From QGNO01 sp964493125 (GTDB taxonomy: Bacteria > Chloroflexota > Dehalococcoidia > Lucifugimonadales > QGNO01), in NCBI GenBank assembly GCA_964493125.1, contig CAZBMS010000006.1, positions 1 to 44,842 of the forward strand: 44,842 nucleotides of DNA. The letters are read 5' to 3'. Made by a program: the position numbers and the translations under genes. The notes below the pieces were generated by a model, which searched no databases, had not been told where the DNA came from, and was given only the letters and a program-made list of their open reading frames with translations. Of the stretch, positions 16,478 through 24,618 are shown piece after piece. Positions within the stretch are counted from its first letter, which is position 1; every line of letters starts with the position of its first letter.

Positions 16478-17920
16478 TTAGAAGTCGTTCGGGTACGTTG
16501 CGTAGCTATAAAGCAAGTCGACAAACGATTGTTCCAATTCCAGCAGGCCTCCCACTTTCCCATCACCTTCGATCACTAGAAACTCGTTTCCAGCGGAATG
16601 ACCGCTTGCATGAGTCATCCCAGTAGCCGCTAGTACCCTTAGCCCTAATAATTGACTGAAAAAGCCGGTGGGTCCACTAGCTCCACCACGAGGCCATACT
16701 ACTGGATCTATACCCCAGTTCTTAAAAATACGTAGACCGGCTTGGGCGACGTCGTCCTTAATGCTTACTTTTCTTGGAGGTACTGACATCAGTACTTTGA
16801 TGCCGATATCGCTATATCCGTTTTTATCTAAGTGAGCCCTAATCTTTTGTCGGCAGACTTCAGGGTCTAGGTCGGGTGGTAATCGATGATCTATGGTGCA
16901 ATAGGCGGCACCTGGCAGGGTCCACAGAAGCGTTCCTGGGCCAGTATAACCTGCGTGGAGACCGTTTATGTTCATCGTGGGTTGGAAGCAGTAGCGGAGA
17001 AATACATCCTTTCCAGTCTCCCCGTTAATAAATTGGCTAACTTTCCCAGGGGCTAAGTTTGGGATGGCTTTGTCTTCATTATCTTTATAAATGCGGGCCA
17101 ACTCGTCAACAAGCATCATGTCGCCATCGTCAGCGCCCAGCAGACCATCGTAGAAGCCGTCTACTAGTATTCGATTGTTATCGGGATCGTATAACGTTGA
17201 TACAGCGTGAATTAGTCTCCAAACCGGATGGTCGACTACAGCTTGCGCGGAGGAATGTACAGGACCGCCAGCAGGGCCCTTCCCGGCTAGTTCACCGGAT
17301 GATTCCAATTCTATGTGAAGGCAGCCTTTGTTCCCCAAGAAGAGAGATACATCGCCTGTTGCTGTCTGGCAGGCTCCGGGCTGAATAAGTGCATCAGCTT
17401 TAGATAGGTGGTGTCTGTATCGTTCGATTAACATCGGAATGTTGTTGCTCCCAACAAATTCCTCGCCTTCAGATACAAACATCAGGTTAACTGGGAGGGT
17501 GCCTGTTACTTCCTTGATCGAAGTTAAAGCATTGAGTAGTGCTGCAAAAGTTCCTTTAGTGCCTGCACCTCGTCCGTACAACACTTTCTTGAAAGGGCTT
17601 CGTTCCTCTACTACTGCGTCGTAAGGATCATGATCCCAGCCTTCGCCCACTACATTAGTGTCGAAATAGTTGTATACAGCGAGAGTTTTTGGTGCTCCAG
17701 CATCGTAATATGCCCAGACAGCTGGCAATCCTGGTGTCTCAACTATTTCTGCTTCATGGCATCCTAGTTCTTTGTAATAACCAAGTAGAAGTTCCGCGCA
17801 TTCCCTGACTCCGTGATTCTCTTGGCTTACGCTTGGCTGGGCCATATATTCTCGCAGCTTCTCAAGGTGCTTTTCTTGGTGATTACTTATGTGTTCGTGG
17901 ATCTCCAAGCGTTTTGACAT
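16478..17920 (-). CDS. M20-family peptidase homologue with substituted metal ligands (480 aa)
   Basis: Overall fold and length match M20 dipeptidase/carboxypeptidases (catalytic domain, lid domain, about 450-480 residues). Recognisable blocks: VYNYFDTN near residue 84 (family GHYDVQ), LYGRGAGTKG near 115 (family GRGATDDKG), SEGEEFVGS near 150 (intact Glu pair), and SGHSAGNEF near the C-terminus (His kept). The first metal His is Tyr85, the bridging Asp motif is gone, and the later SD element is QPG. Only part of the two-zinc site remains. It may be a non-peptidase or single-metal hydrolase, or a binding protein. ATG follows GGAGGGAG. Converges on the tRNAs. Confidence 0.85.
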   Translation of the reverse strand: MSKRLEIHEHISNHQEKHLEKLREYMAQPSVSQENHGVRECAELLLGYYKELGCHEAEIVETPGLPAVWAYYDAGAPKTLAVYNYFDTNVVGEGWDHDPYDAVVEERSPFKKVLYGRGAGTKGTFAALLNALTSIKEVTGTLPVNLMFVSEGEEFVGSNNIPMLIERYRHHLSKADALIQPGACQTATGDVSLFLGNKGCLHIELESSGELAGKGPAGGPVHSSAQAVVDHPVWRLIHAVSTLYDPDNNRILVDGFYDGLLGADDGDMMLVDELARIYKDNEDKAIPNLAPGKVSQFINGETGKDVFLRYCFQPTMNINGLHAGYTGPGTLLWTLPGAAYCTIDHRLPPDLDPEVCRQKIRAHLDKNGYSDIGIKVLMSVPPRKVSIKDDVAQAGLRIFKNWGIDPVVWPRGGASGPTGFFSQLLGLRVLAATGMTHASGHSAGNEFLVIEGDGKVGGLLELEQSFVDLLYSYATYPNDF

Positions 17921-18089
17921 TTCACTCCCTCCTCCTCAACTTAACTTAACTGGATTGTATCACTACTCATAAGAATAAGGACTGTGGAGAATCGGTAAAT
18001 CAAACGATATAAGATGGTTCTCTGCTATCATCTACTTGATAGTCGGGATGTTATAGTTTCAAATTCAAACAAAAACTTGGTGGTGTAAT

Positions 18090-18995
18090 TTGTCTTGGAT
18101 ATTGTTAGTTCTAATGAGTGCAGCAATTGCTGGCTTGGTGGGCATATCTGACAAGACTGCGATGTATAAGTACGCAAAATACCCACTAACTTTGCCGCTG
18201 TTAATCGGTATGGCTCAGTCAACGGTGGGGATTGTAATAATCTCAGTATTTGGAATACCCGATGAAGCTACTTTTGAGGCTACTGGTTATGCAGCCATCT
18301 CGGGTGTGTTGTTCGGATTAGGTGGTATCTTGGGTCAACGGATTCTTTTTACTCAGGAAGTTTCTAGGACTGTTCCTATCCAACAGGCTGCGCCAATTTT
18401 TGCAGCGCTGATGGCGATGTTTCTCCTGAACGAATCTATATCTCTATTACAATGGATTGGTATACTTGCCACTGTTAGTGGATGTGCGCTCCTTTCTATA
18501 AGGTTCAACACAACTGAAGGTAGCATTATGTTGCATAAGTCTTTCTATGTTCTGATGCTATCGGCTTTACTTATGGGCGGAGCTAATGTGGTTGGTAAAA
18601 TCGCCTTGGAGGAGCTCCCAATCGGTTACACTCATGGTGTGCGCATGTTAACGCTAGGGATCATTTTCCTTATTTTTAGCTTTAGACCGTTGCCGTGGGC
18701 CGATGTAAAGGGTTATTTCTTGAGACGGAGTCCAGTGTTGCTGCTGGTAAGCGTGAATGAATTTGTCACAGCTAATGTGGCGATGTTCCTATTATTATGG
18801 GCACTGTCAGAAGGCCCAGTTTCCTTGGTAACTGCTATCTGGAGTACTCGGGCACTGTTCATCGTGTTATATGGGATAGGATTGGCTACTATATGGCGTG
18901 GTGCTCTTGGCGAACAGATTTCACCTTCAACGGTTGCAACAAAAGTCTTGTCAGCCTCATTGATTGTAGCTGGTGTCTCTGCGATTGCTGTTTAA
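18090..18995 (+). CDS. EamA/DMT-superfamily transporter (second copy type)
   Basis: A 301-residue, ten-helix protein with two EamA repeats. Seen: GLVGISDKTAMYKYAKYP after helix 1, VPIQQAAPIFAALMAMFLLNESISLLQWIGI in the first repeat, and SLVTAIWSTRALFIVLYGIGLA in the second. It shares the VSLV-(S/T)-A-x-x-x-TR segment with the transporter at 13974-14876, so they are paralogues from one lineage. The start is taken as TTG at 18090, with only a weak GGTGGT before it. It converges with an amidase gene 19 bp away. Probably an exporter; substrate unknown. Confidence 0.87.
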   Translation: MSWILLVLMSAAIAGLVGISDKTAMYKYAKYPLTLPLLIGMAQSTVGIVIISVFGIPDEATFEATGYAAISGVLFGLGGILGQRILFTQEVSRTVPIQQAAPIFAALMAMFLLNESISLLQWIGILATVSGCALLSIRFNTTEGSIMLHKSFYVLMLSALLMGGANVVGKIALEELPIGYTHGVRMLTLGIIFLIFSFRPLPWADVKGYFLRRSPVLLLVSVNEFVTANVAMFLLLWALSEGPVSLVTAIWSTRALFIVLYGIGLATIWRGALGEQISPSTVATKVLSASLIVAGVSAIAV

Positions 18996-19014
18996 CATAG
19001 AAAGGTTTGTTGAA

Positions 19015-20430
19015 TTAAGCGCCGACTGGAAGATTTGGGTGGCGCAAATGCCATTCAGTGGTCTGCTCGTATGCATATCCAACTTGATATAACAGAGTTT
19101 CTTCCATAGGCCGCCCTTGAAGCATCAGCCCTATTGGGAATGTGTCATTTAGCCCAAATCCACATGGTATAGAGACGGCTGGCGTGCCTGTTACACTTGC
19201 GAATCCGTTCCGGTATACCGCTCTAGATCTAGCTGACACCTCCCTACCACGGATTATACTGGTGCTTGCATCCCACTTATCACCAAAAGTGGACCCTGTG
19301 GGCATAGCTATGACATCTACTTCATTGAGAGCGGCAATTGCTTCTTGTCGTATTCGTGCTCGTAGGTATTGGGCACGAATATAATCCTCAGCCGGCTGAT
19401 TCATGCCTTCATCTGCTCTAGGCTTCATTTCTGGCCAGTCATCGATTTGTTCTTGTGAAAAGTGGTCATATATATAAACTGGTGCCTCTGCAGAAGTAGC
19501 CATGCCTTCGTTTCTTGATCTGCCGCCCAAAGGCAAATCTATCTCTTTTATAGAAGCACCCAATTCTTTGAGGACTTCGATTGCGGCTCTGACAACTGAT
19601 TCCTCTTCTTCCGATAGCCAGTCTTTCCATACCCAATCGTCTTTTGGCACCCCGATCCGAACACCTTTTATTGAATTGCCTAGGTTCTCTAGGTAATCAC
19701 AAGGAGGTTCTGGAATGCTTATTGGGTCCATTGGATCGTATTTACCCAGAACACTTAAAGCTATTGCGTTATCAGATACAGTTTTTGTCAACGGGCCTGC
19801 CTGGTCATGGCTCCACGAAGAATGGAACACCCCAAACCTGCTGATTCTACCGAAAGTCGCCCTCATAGCTACTAAGTTGCTATTACTACCGGGATGTCGG
19901 ACTGATCCACCAGTGTCAGTTCCTATGGAAAGTAGGCCCATTGATGCCGCAGTCGCTGATCCAGAACCACTGCTGGAAGTGCCGGGACTCATAGTTGGAT
20001 CCCACGCATTTCTGCAGCCGACAGGGCCAGTATTGTCCCGACCTATTTCTGACACCACTTTCCCTACTAGGATTGCGCCTGCCTGTTCAAGTAATGTGTG
20101 CAAAGTTGCATCTTCTGTTGGCTTGTAATCGGTTCCCTTAGGATTTCCAAAAGTAGTGCGTATTCCCTTTGTAGCGATAACGTCTTTTAAAGTATAGGGA
20201 ATGCCATGCAGCGGACCTCGATATTTCCCCTGGCTAATTTCTTTCTCTGCTTTTAGAGCCCGTTCTATAGCGTATTCTGGTGTTGGCGTGGTGAACGATA
20301 GAAGTATAGGCTGTAATTGTTCTATCCTTTGTAAAGTGGCTTCGACTATCTCAACGGGGGAAATAGTCCGGTTACTAATCTCTTTACTGAGCACACTTAT
20401 GGTTGAGGTGTCTAAATTGACTGCCGCCAT
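19015..20430 (-). CDS. Amidase signature enzyme (471 aa)
   Basis: Amidase-signature hydrolase without N-terminal extension. Triad residues seen: Lys82 in GIPYTLKD, the cis-Ser loop PGTSSSGSGSA (about Ser152) and TDTGGSVRHPGS with nucleophile Ser176. The second half has the usual VSIPCGFGLNDTFPIGLML. Start: the frame extends seven codons upstream, but ATG at 20430 has GGGGGAG at the right distance and begins MAAVNLDT, so it is preferred. No separate GatC/AtzG-like gene is adjacent, unlike the amidase at 26694. The gene diverges from the GYD-DUF1028 operon over about 190 bp. Substrate unknown; GatA itself is unlikely without GatB and GatC. Confidence 0.92.
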   Translation of the reverse strand: MAAVNLDTSTISVLSKEISNRTISPVEIVEATLQRIEQLQPILLSFTTPTPEYAIERALKAEKEISQGKYRGPLHGIPYTLKDVIATKGIRTTFGNPKGTDYKPTEDATLHTLLEQAGAILVGKVVSEIGRDNTGPVGCRNAWDPTMSPGTSSSGSGSATAASMGLLSIGTDTGGSVRHPGSNSNLVAMRATFGRISRFGVFHSSWSHDQAGPLTKTVSDNAIALSVLGKYDPMDPISIPEPPCDYLENLGNSIKGVRIGVPKDDWVWKDWLSEEEESVVRAAIEVLKELGASIKEIDLPLGGRSRNEGMATSAEAPVYIYDHFSQEQIDDWPEMKPRADEGMNQPAEDYIRAQYLRARIRQEAIAALNEVDVIAMPTGSTFGDKWDASTSIIRGREVSARSRAVYRNGFASVTGTPAVSIPCGFGLNDTFPIGLMLQGRPMEETLLYQVGYAYEQTTEWHLRHPNLPVGA

Positions 20431-20621
20431 GAATCCACTCCCCCACTTCAATATAGTGTCTGGAGCGTATAAGGAAGTTATTTTACTGTCAATGGTATTC
20501 AGAATTAGTATCTGGAAACTATAGCCGTACGATTATTCTCGCTGATAGTATGGTGAGGATTAATCGAATCGGAGGAAAGAGTTGATTGGGGTAGCTCATC
20601 AACTCTAAAAGGAGAGTTATT

Positions 20622-20924
20622 TTGACAGCTTACGTAGGATTACTAAAATTCAATGAGTCTCCTAAACGGGACGATAGTACTGTGCTAACTGTTGGTAGGA
20701 CAGCAAGGGCTATCGCGTCTGTGGAAGGGCATGGAGATACCTTTCTTAGCATTCTATGGTCAGAAGGGGAATATGACATGGTTTTAACGTTAGAAACAAC
20801 GGATCAGGGGATTGCAACATCAGTATTTGAGAAACTTGCTGCTGAGGAAAATGCCACAGTTACTGTATTGAGGGCTTTGGTAGGCTGGGAAAAGAAATTG
20901 GCTATACAGGGCAAGTCTATTTAA
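20622..20924 (+). CDS. GYD-domain protein (copy 1)
   Basis: A 100-residue ferredoxin-fold GYD-domain protein (COG4274 type), usually a small dimeric protein of unknown function. Seen: the opening TAYVGLLKFNES and the signature EGEYDMVLTLE, which corresponds to the Gly-x-Tyr-Asp motif that names the family. TTG start with GGAGAG upstream. First gene of a four-gene rightward unit, 12 bp before a DUF1028 gene. A second, more diverged GYD gene is at 21651. Function unknown. Confidence 0.8.
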   Translation: MTAYVGLLKFNESPKRDDSTVLTVGRTARAIASVEGHGDTFLSILWSEGEYDMVLTLETTDQGIATSVFEKLAAEENATVTVLRALVGWEKKLAIQGKSI

Positions 20925-20936
20925 AGGAGTTTAGCT

Positions 20937-21620
20937 ATGACAATGACAATAGTTGGTTACGATCCTGTGACTGGTCAATTCGGCGGAGCGGTTGCAACGA
21001 AGAATCCTGCGGTTGGGTCACGAGTCCTTCGAGGAATGGGAGAGGTAGGCATGGTGGGGTTCAGCTCCGTTGAGACTCAGAGGCGCCGTGGTTTAGCAAT
21101 GCTTCAGTTGGGGTTCCCTGCTCCAGTGGTTTTGGATGCCTTAATTAAGGTAAGTAACGGTGTAGGTCAGTATAGCTTGATAGACCGAATGGGTGAGTCA
21201 GCAGCTTACTCGTCGCCGGAATTGAGCCCTTGGGCCGGCAGTAGGTCAGGGAAGCACTATGCTACGAGTGCTAATACTATGGTAGGTCCTGAGGTTGTTC
21301 AGGCTTTAGGTGACACTTTTGAAGAGACTGAGGGATTAGGAATGCCGTTAGAGGAGCGATTATTAAGGTGTTTGGAGGCTGCTCAGGCAACTGGAGGCGA
21401 TCACAGAGGGCGCCAGGCTGCGGCTATACAGATCCATTGGAAGCGAATAGACGCTAATGCTAGCCTTGATGTAAGGGTTGATGATAGTCCTAACCCTATA
21501 CCGGAATTGAGGGCTGCTGTGAAGAACTATCGGCAAACGTTCCCAGAATATCATGATAGAACCTGGCCAGAGTTGTCTGGTACGGGTGGCTACTTGAATC
21601 TATACCCAGGAAATGTTTAA
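20937..21620 (+). CDS. DUF1028 protein (Ntn-hydrolase-like), copy 1
   Basis: A 227-residue DUF1028/COG3342 protein. The family resembles Ntn hydrolases and some members carry a peptidoglycan-binding tail; this one does not. Seen: the opening MTMTIVGYDPVTGQFGGAVAT, the LLRCLEAAQATGGDHRGRQAAA segment typical of the family, and an YATSANTMVGPEVV segment matching the family's GN-x-L. The fold would place a catalytic residue near the start of the first strand, but I cannot identify it with certainty. ATG follows AAGGAG. Roughly 88% identical by eye to the protein at 21971. Confidence 0.88.
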   Translation: MTMTIVGYDPVTGQFGGAVATKNPAVGSRVLRGMGEVGMVGFSSVETQRRRGLAMLQLGFPAPVVLDALIKVSNGVGQYSLIDRMGESAAYSSPELSPWAGSRSGKHYATSANTMVGPEVVQALGDTFEETEGLGMPLEERLLRCLEAAQATGGDHRGRQAAAIQIHWKRIDANASLDVRVDDSPNPIPELRAAVKNYRQTFPEYHDRTWPELSGTGGYLNLYPGNV

Positions 21621-21650
21621 TCGATTTCCAAATCATATGGAGAGACTAAA

Positions 21651-21968
21651 ATGCCAGTATATGTTGCGTTAGTAAAATTTAATGAAAGTAAGACAGGCGA
21701 GGAACAACTCGCCGCTGGGCAGGCTGCTTTGGATCTTGCCTTAGAAGAAAGTGGCGGTACGGCAGCTATTACAACTAGTAGTGGTTACTATGGGTTGTTT
21801 TGGACTGAAGGGGAGGTAGACATGGTTCTTACGTATTCGAAGCGGGATGAGGATGAGGCTCGTGCCTTTGCGAAACGACTGGAGAAGAGGCAAGACTCCA
21901 CTATCCAAGTACTCAAGTCTTTGACCGAAGGTGAGAAAGAGAGAGAGTTGAAAGGTCGGGTTTCTTAG
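21651..21968 (+). CDS. GYD-domain protein (copy 2)
   Basis: A 105-residue GYD-domain protein: PVYVALVKFNES opening and TEGEVDMVLTYS signature. It shares the layout of copy 1 but only a minority of residues, in clear contrast to the near-identical DUF1028 neighbours. ATG is preceded by GGAGAG. It ends two bases before the second DUF1028 gene, indicating translational coupling. Function unknown. Confidence 0.8.
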   Translation: MPVYVALVKFNESKTGEEQLAAGQAALDLALEESGGTAAITTSSGYYGLFWTEGEVDMVLTYSKRDEDEARAFAKRLEKRQDSTIQVLKSLTEGEKERELKGRVS

Positions 21969-21970
21969 CT

Positions 21971-22654
21971 ATGACAATGACAATAGTTGGTTACGATCCT
22001 GAGACCGGGCAATTTGGTGGAGCAGTTGCAACGAAGAATCCTGCGGTTGGGTCACGAGTCCTTCGAGGATTGGGCGAGGTAGGCATGGTGGGATTCAGCT
22101 CCGTTGAAACTCAGAGAAGACGGGCTTTGGCTATGCTGCAGTTAGGATTTCCTGCTCCTGTAGTTTTAGATGCATTAATTAAGGTGAGTAACGGTGGTGG
22201 TCAGTACAGCCTGATAGACAGGAATGGGGATTCTGCTGCGTACTCTTCACCTTCTCTAAGTGATTGGGCTGGCAGTAGGGTAGGGAAGCACTACGCTACT
22301 AGTGCGAATACTATGGTGGGTCCTGAAGTTGTTCAGGCTTTAGGTGACACCTTTGAAGAGACCGAGGGCTCTGGAATGCCGTTAGAGGAGAGGTTGCTTA
22401 GGTGTTTGGAGGCTGCTCAGGCGACTGGCGGTGATCACAGAGGGCGACAGGCTGCGGCAATACAGGTTCATTGGAAAAGAATAGATGCTAATGCCAATCT
22501 TGATGTCAGGGTTGATGATGGAGCAAACCCCATACCTAAACTTAGGGCGGCAATTAAGAACTACAGGCAAATTTTCCCAGAGTATTCTGATCGTACTTGG
22601 CCAGACCTTACTGGTACCGGCGGGTACCGCATAATGTACCCACAAAATTGGTAG
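21971..22654 (+). CDS. DUF1028 protein (Ntn-hydrolase-like), copy 2
   Basis: A 227-residue DUF1028 protein, about 88% identical by eye to copy 1, with patches where the DNA is also identical (for example the first about 30 bases and the segment over residues 21-33). Most differences are near the C-terminus and around residues 76-104. It has the same family landmarks as copy 1. Coupled to the preceding GYD gene. The duplicated unit is GYD + DUF1028. It converges with the ABC permease gene 5 bp away. Confidence 0.88.
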   Translation: MTMTIVGYDPETGQFGGAVATKNPAVGSRVLRGLGEVGMVGFSSVETQRRRALAMLQLGFPAPVVLDALIKVSNGGGQYSLIDRNGDSAAYSSPSLSDWAGSRVGKHYATSANTMVGPEVVQALGDTFEETEGSGMPLEERLLRCLEAAQATGGDHRGRQAAAIQVHWKRIDANANLDVRVDDGANPIPKLRAAIKNYRQIFPEYSDRTWPDLTGTGGYRIMYPQNW

Positions 22655-22659
22655 GTGTG

Positions 22660-23562
22660 TTAGCGGCCTCTTAGTCTTGGATCGAAGACGTCTCTCAGAG
22701 CGTCTCCAAACACGTTGATTGCAAACACTACTATCGAGAGAGCCATGCCAGGGAATATCCCGATCCATGGGAAGGAAGAAAACTCCGTTAGTACTTCGCC
22801 AGAGAGCATTCCACCCCAAGATATCGTGTCGGCTGGCAGTCCTACTCCCAAGAAACTCAAAGAAGCTTCAATGATGATTGCTGAGCCGATCATTGTAGTA
22901 GCAATTACCATTGTTGGGCCAAAGGTATTTGGTAGAACGTGCCTCAGGATTATCCGCATGTCGGTGGCACCTATGGCCCTCGACGCCTCAACGTAAGGCA
23001 TCTCTTTGATGCTAAGAGACTGTGATCTGATTACACGCACGCCTCTACTAGAGAATATTATGATCATCGCAATAATTAGGCTCACAAATCCAGGTCCAAA
23101 TACAGCCATTAAAGCTAAAGCCAGTACGAGGGAAGGTAGCATTGTTAATACGTCTATCACGCGTTGTAGATAAAGATCGTATTTGCCGCCGTAGTAGGCA
23201 CTAGTAACACCCAGAGCAGCACCTAAGGAGGTTGCAGCTATCATTGCGATTACACCTATGTACAAAGAAACTCTGGTCCCGTATATAACTCGGCTGTAAA
23301 GGTCTCTTCCAAAGACATCTGTCCCGAAGTAGTGATCAGAGCTCGGAGGGAGGTACTGATCCATACCACTTATATCACTAGGATCCTGCGTGGCGAGCAT
23401 TGGGGCAGCAGCGGCAATAAGCACACAGAGCATCAGAATTATCACTCCTGTTCCACCAAGTGGCTTTTTCTTAATGAAAAGAAGGAATTTGCTGAGAAGA
23501 CTTGGTCGTTTGACAGGCTTAAGTTCTAATTCGCCTGTTATAGTTTCTGATTGAGTAGTCAT
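22660..23562 (-). CDS. Dipeptide/oligopeptide/nickel ABC transporter permease, DppC/OppC type
   Basis: A 300-residue permease with about six helices: cytoplasmic N-terminus with a helix near residues 33-53, then the BPD_transp_1 domain (about residues 100-290). The coupling EAA loop is EASRAIGATDMRIILRHVLP near residue 190. DppC-type features: GTDVFGRDLYSRVIYGTRVSL and the C-terminal GDALRDVFDPRLRGR. Downstream of DppB by 26 bp in the same leftward transcript, with GGAG before the ATG. Forms a heterodimer with the DppB-like protein; ATPases are not in the window. Confidence 0.93.
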   Translation of the reverse strand: MTTQSETITGELELKPVKRPSLLSKFLLFIKKKPLGGTGVIILMLCVLIAAAAPMLATQDPSDISGMDQYLPPSSDHYFGTDVFGRDLYSRVIYGTRVSLYIGVIAMIAATSLGAALGVTSAYYGGKYDLYLQRVIDVLTMLPSLVLALALMAVFGPGFVSLIIAMIIIFSSRGVRVIRSQSLSIKEMPYVEASRAIGATDMRIILRHVLPNTFGPTMVIATTMIGSAIIIEASLSFLGVGLPADTISWGGMLSGEVLTEFSSFPWIGIFPGMALSIVVFAINVFGDALRDVFDPRLRGR

Positions 23563-23588
23563 TCCAAATTTTCTCCGTAAACCTGAGT

Positions 23589-24548
23589 CTAAGAAAATCT
23601 AATGCGAGGATCGAGCCACGCATAAGTCAAGTCTACTAGTAAGTTCGCAGTCAAGGATACCAATACAAAGTAAGAGAGATAAGCCTGAACCATTGGCAGA
23701 TCACGATTAAACGCGGCTCCAAGAACCCCTCGGCCTATCCCTGGTATGTTGAAAATATTTTCTATCACAATTGTGCCGGAAAATATTAGGCCCATTTGAG
23801 CTCCAGCTATAGTTACTACAGGGAGCAACGCATTTCTTACTGCATGTCTCATAATGACTATGTTCTCAGCAAGGCCTTTTGCCCTAGCAGTTCGGACGTA
23901 ATCATCCCGCATGGTTTCAAGCAACTGGGTGCGTGTCATTCTTAGCAAAGTCCCGTTTATTGAGAATCCTAGTGCTACCGCTGGGAATACTAACTGTTGG
24001 GCACTTACAACCGGGTCTTCCCACAAATGACTGAATCCCAAAGGTGGTATCCAGTTGAAGAAGGTTGATAGACCTAGTACTACCAATAGCCCCACAAAGA
24101 AACTTGGCATCGCTAGCCCTAGAATGGCCACTCCACGCAATACATAATCTATGATTCCGTCCTGTTTGACCGCTGCGATAATACCGATTGGCACTGCTAT
24201 CGCCCAAGTTACCAGTATTGTAAGGAATCCCAACTCAAGTGATACAGGGAATTGTCTCTTTATCTCTTCAGCTATTGGTCGATCTAGGACATAGGAATTG
24301 CCTAGATCCATTCTAATCAGGCCCCATGCCCAATCAAGGTACTGGACAGGGAGAGGGTCATTTAAGCCCAGACGCTCTCTGAGCTGCTTTACGTCGTCTT
24401 CGGTATACTGCGCGTCTCCAGACGGGCCAGCCAGAATAATCACTGCTACATCGCCTGGCATGATACGGACCAGCGCGAAGATAAATATTGACGCACCCAA
24501 GAGAGTTGGGACAAAAAGAAATAATCTTCTAAGTATGTACTTACGCAT
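23589..24548 (-). CDS. Dipeptide/oligopeptide/nickel ABC transporter permease, DppB/OppB type
   Basis: A 319-residue permease: MRKYILRRLFLFVPTLLGASIF is the standard DppB N-terminus. A long periplasmic loop follows (LRERLGLNDPLPVQYLDW), then the permease core with EAA-like loop TARAKGLAENIVIMRHAVRNALLP, and a C-terminus ending DLTYAWLDPRIRFS. Located between the solute-binding protein gene and the dppC-like gene. No clear ribosome-binding site before the ATG, and a terminator lies just upstream, so its expression is likely lower than that of the binding protein. Confidence 0.93.
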   Translation of the reverse strand: MRKYILRRLFLFVPTLLGASIFIFALVRIMPGDVAVIILAGPSGDAQYTEDDVKQLRERLGLNDPLPVQYLDWAWGLIRMDLGNSYVLDRPIAEEIKRQFPVSLELGFLTILVTWAIAVPIGIIAAVKQDGIIDYVLRGVAILGLAMPSFFVGLLVVLGLSTFFNWIPPLGFSHLWEDPVVSAQQLVFPAVALGFSINGTLLRMTRTQLLETMRDDYVRTARAKGLAENIVIMRHAVRNALLPVVTIAGAQMGLIFSGTIVIENIFNIPGIGRGVLGAAFNRDLPMVQAYLSYFVLVSLTANLLVDLTYAWLDPRIRFS

Positions 24549-24562
24549 TGTCCGAGAATAGT

Positions 24563-24597
24563 AAAAAAAAAAGTGGGCGCCGTCAAGGCACCCACTT
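24563..24597 (-). terminator. Terminator between the binding-protein gene and dppB-like gene
   Basis: An 11-bp stem (24571-24581 with 24587-24597) and 5-nt loop are followed on the minus strand by a run of about ten T (24563-24572). It sits in the 70-bp gap. Partial read-through would give more binding protein than permease, a common pattern in ABC importers. Confidence 0.88.
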
Positions 24598-24618
24598 AAG
24601 TAAATTATGCGATTTTGG

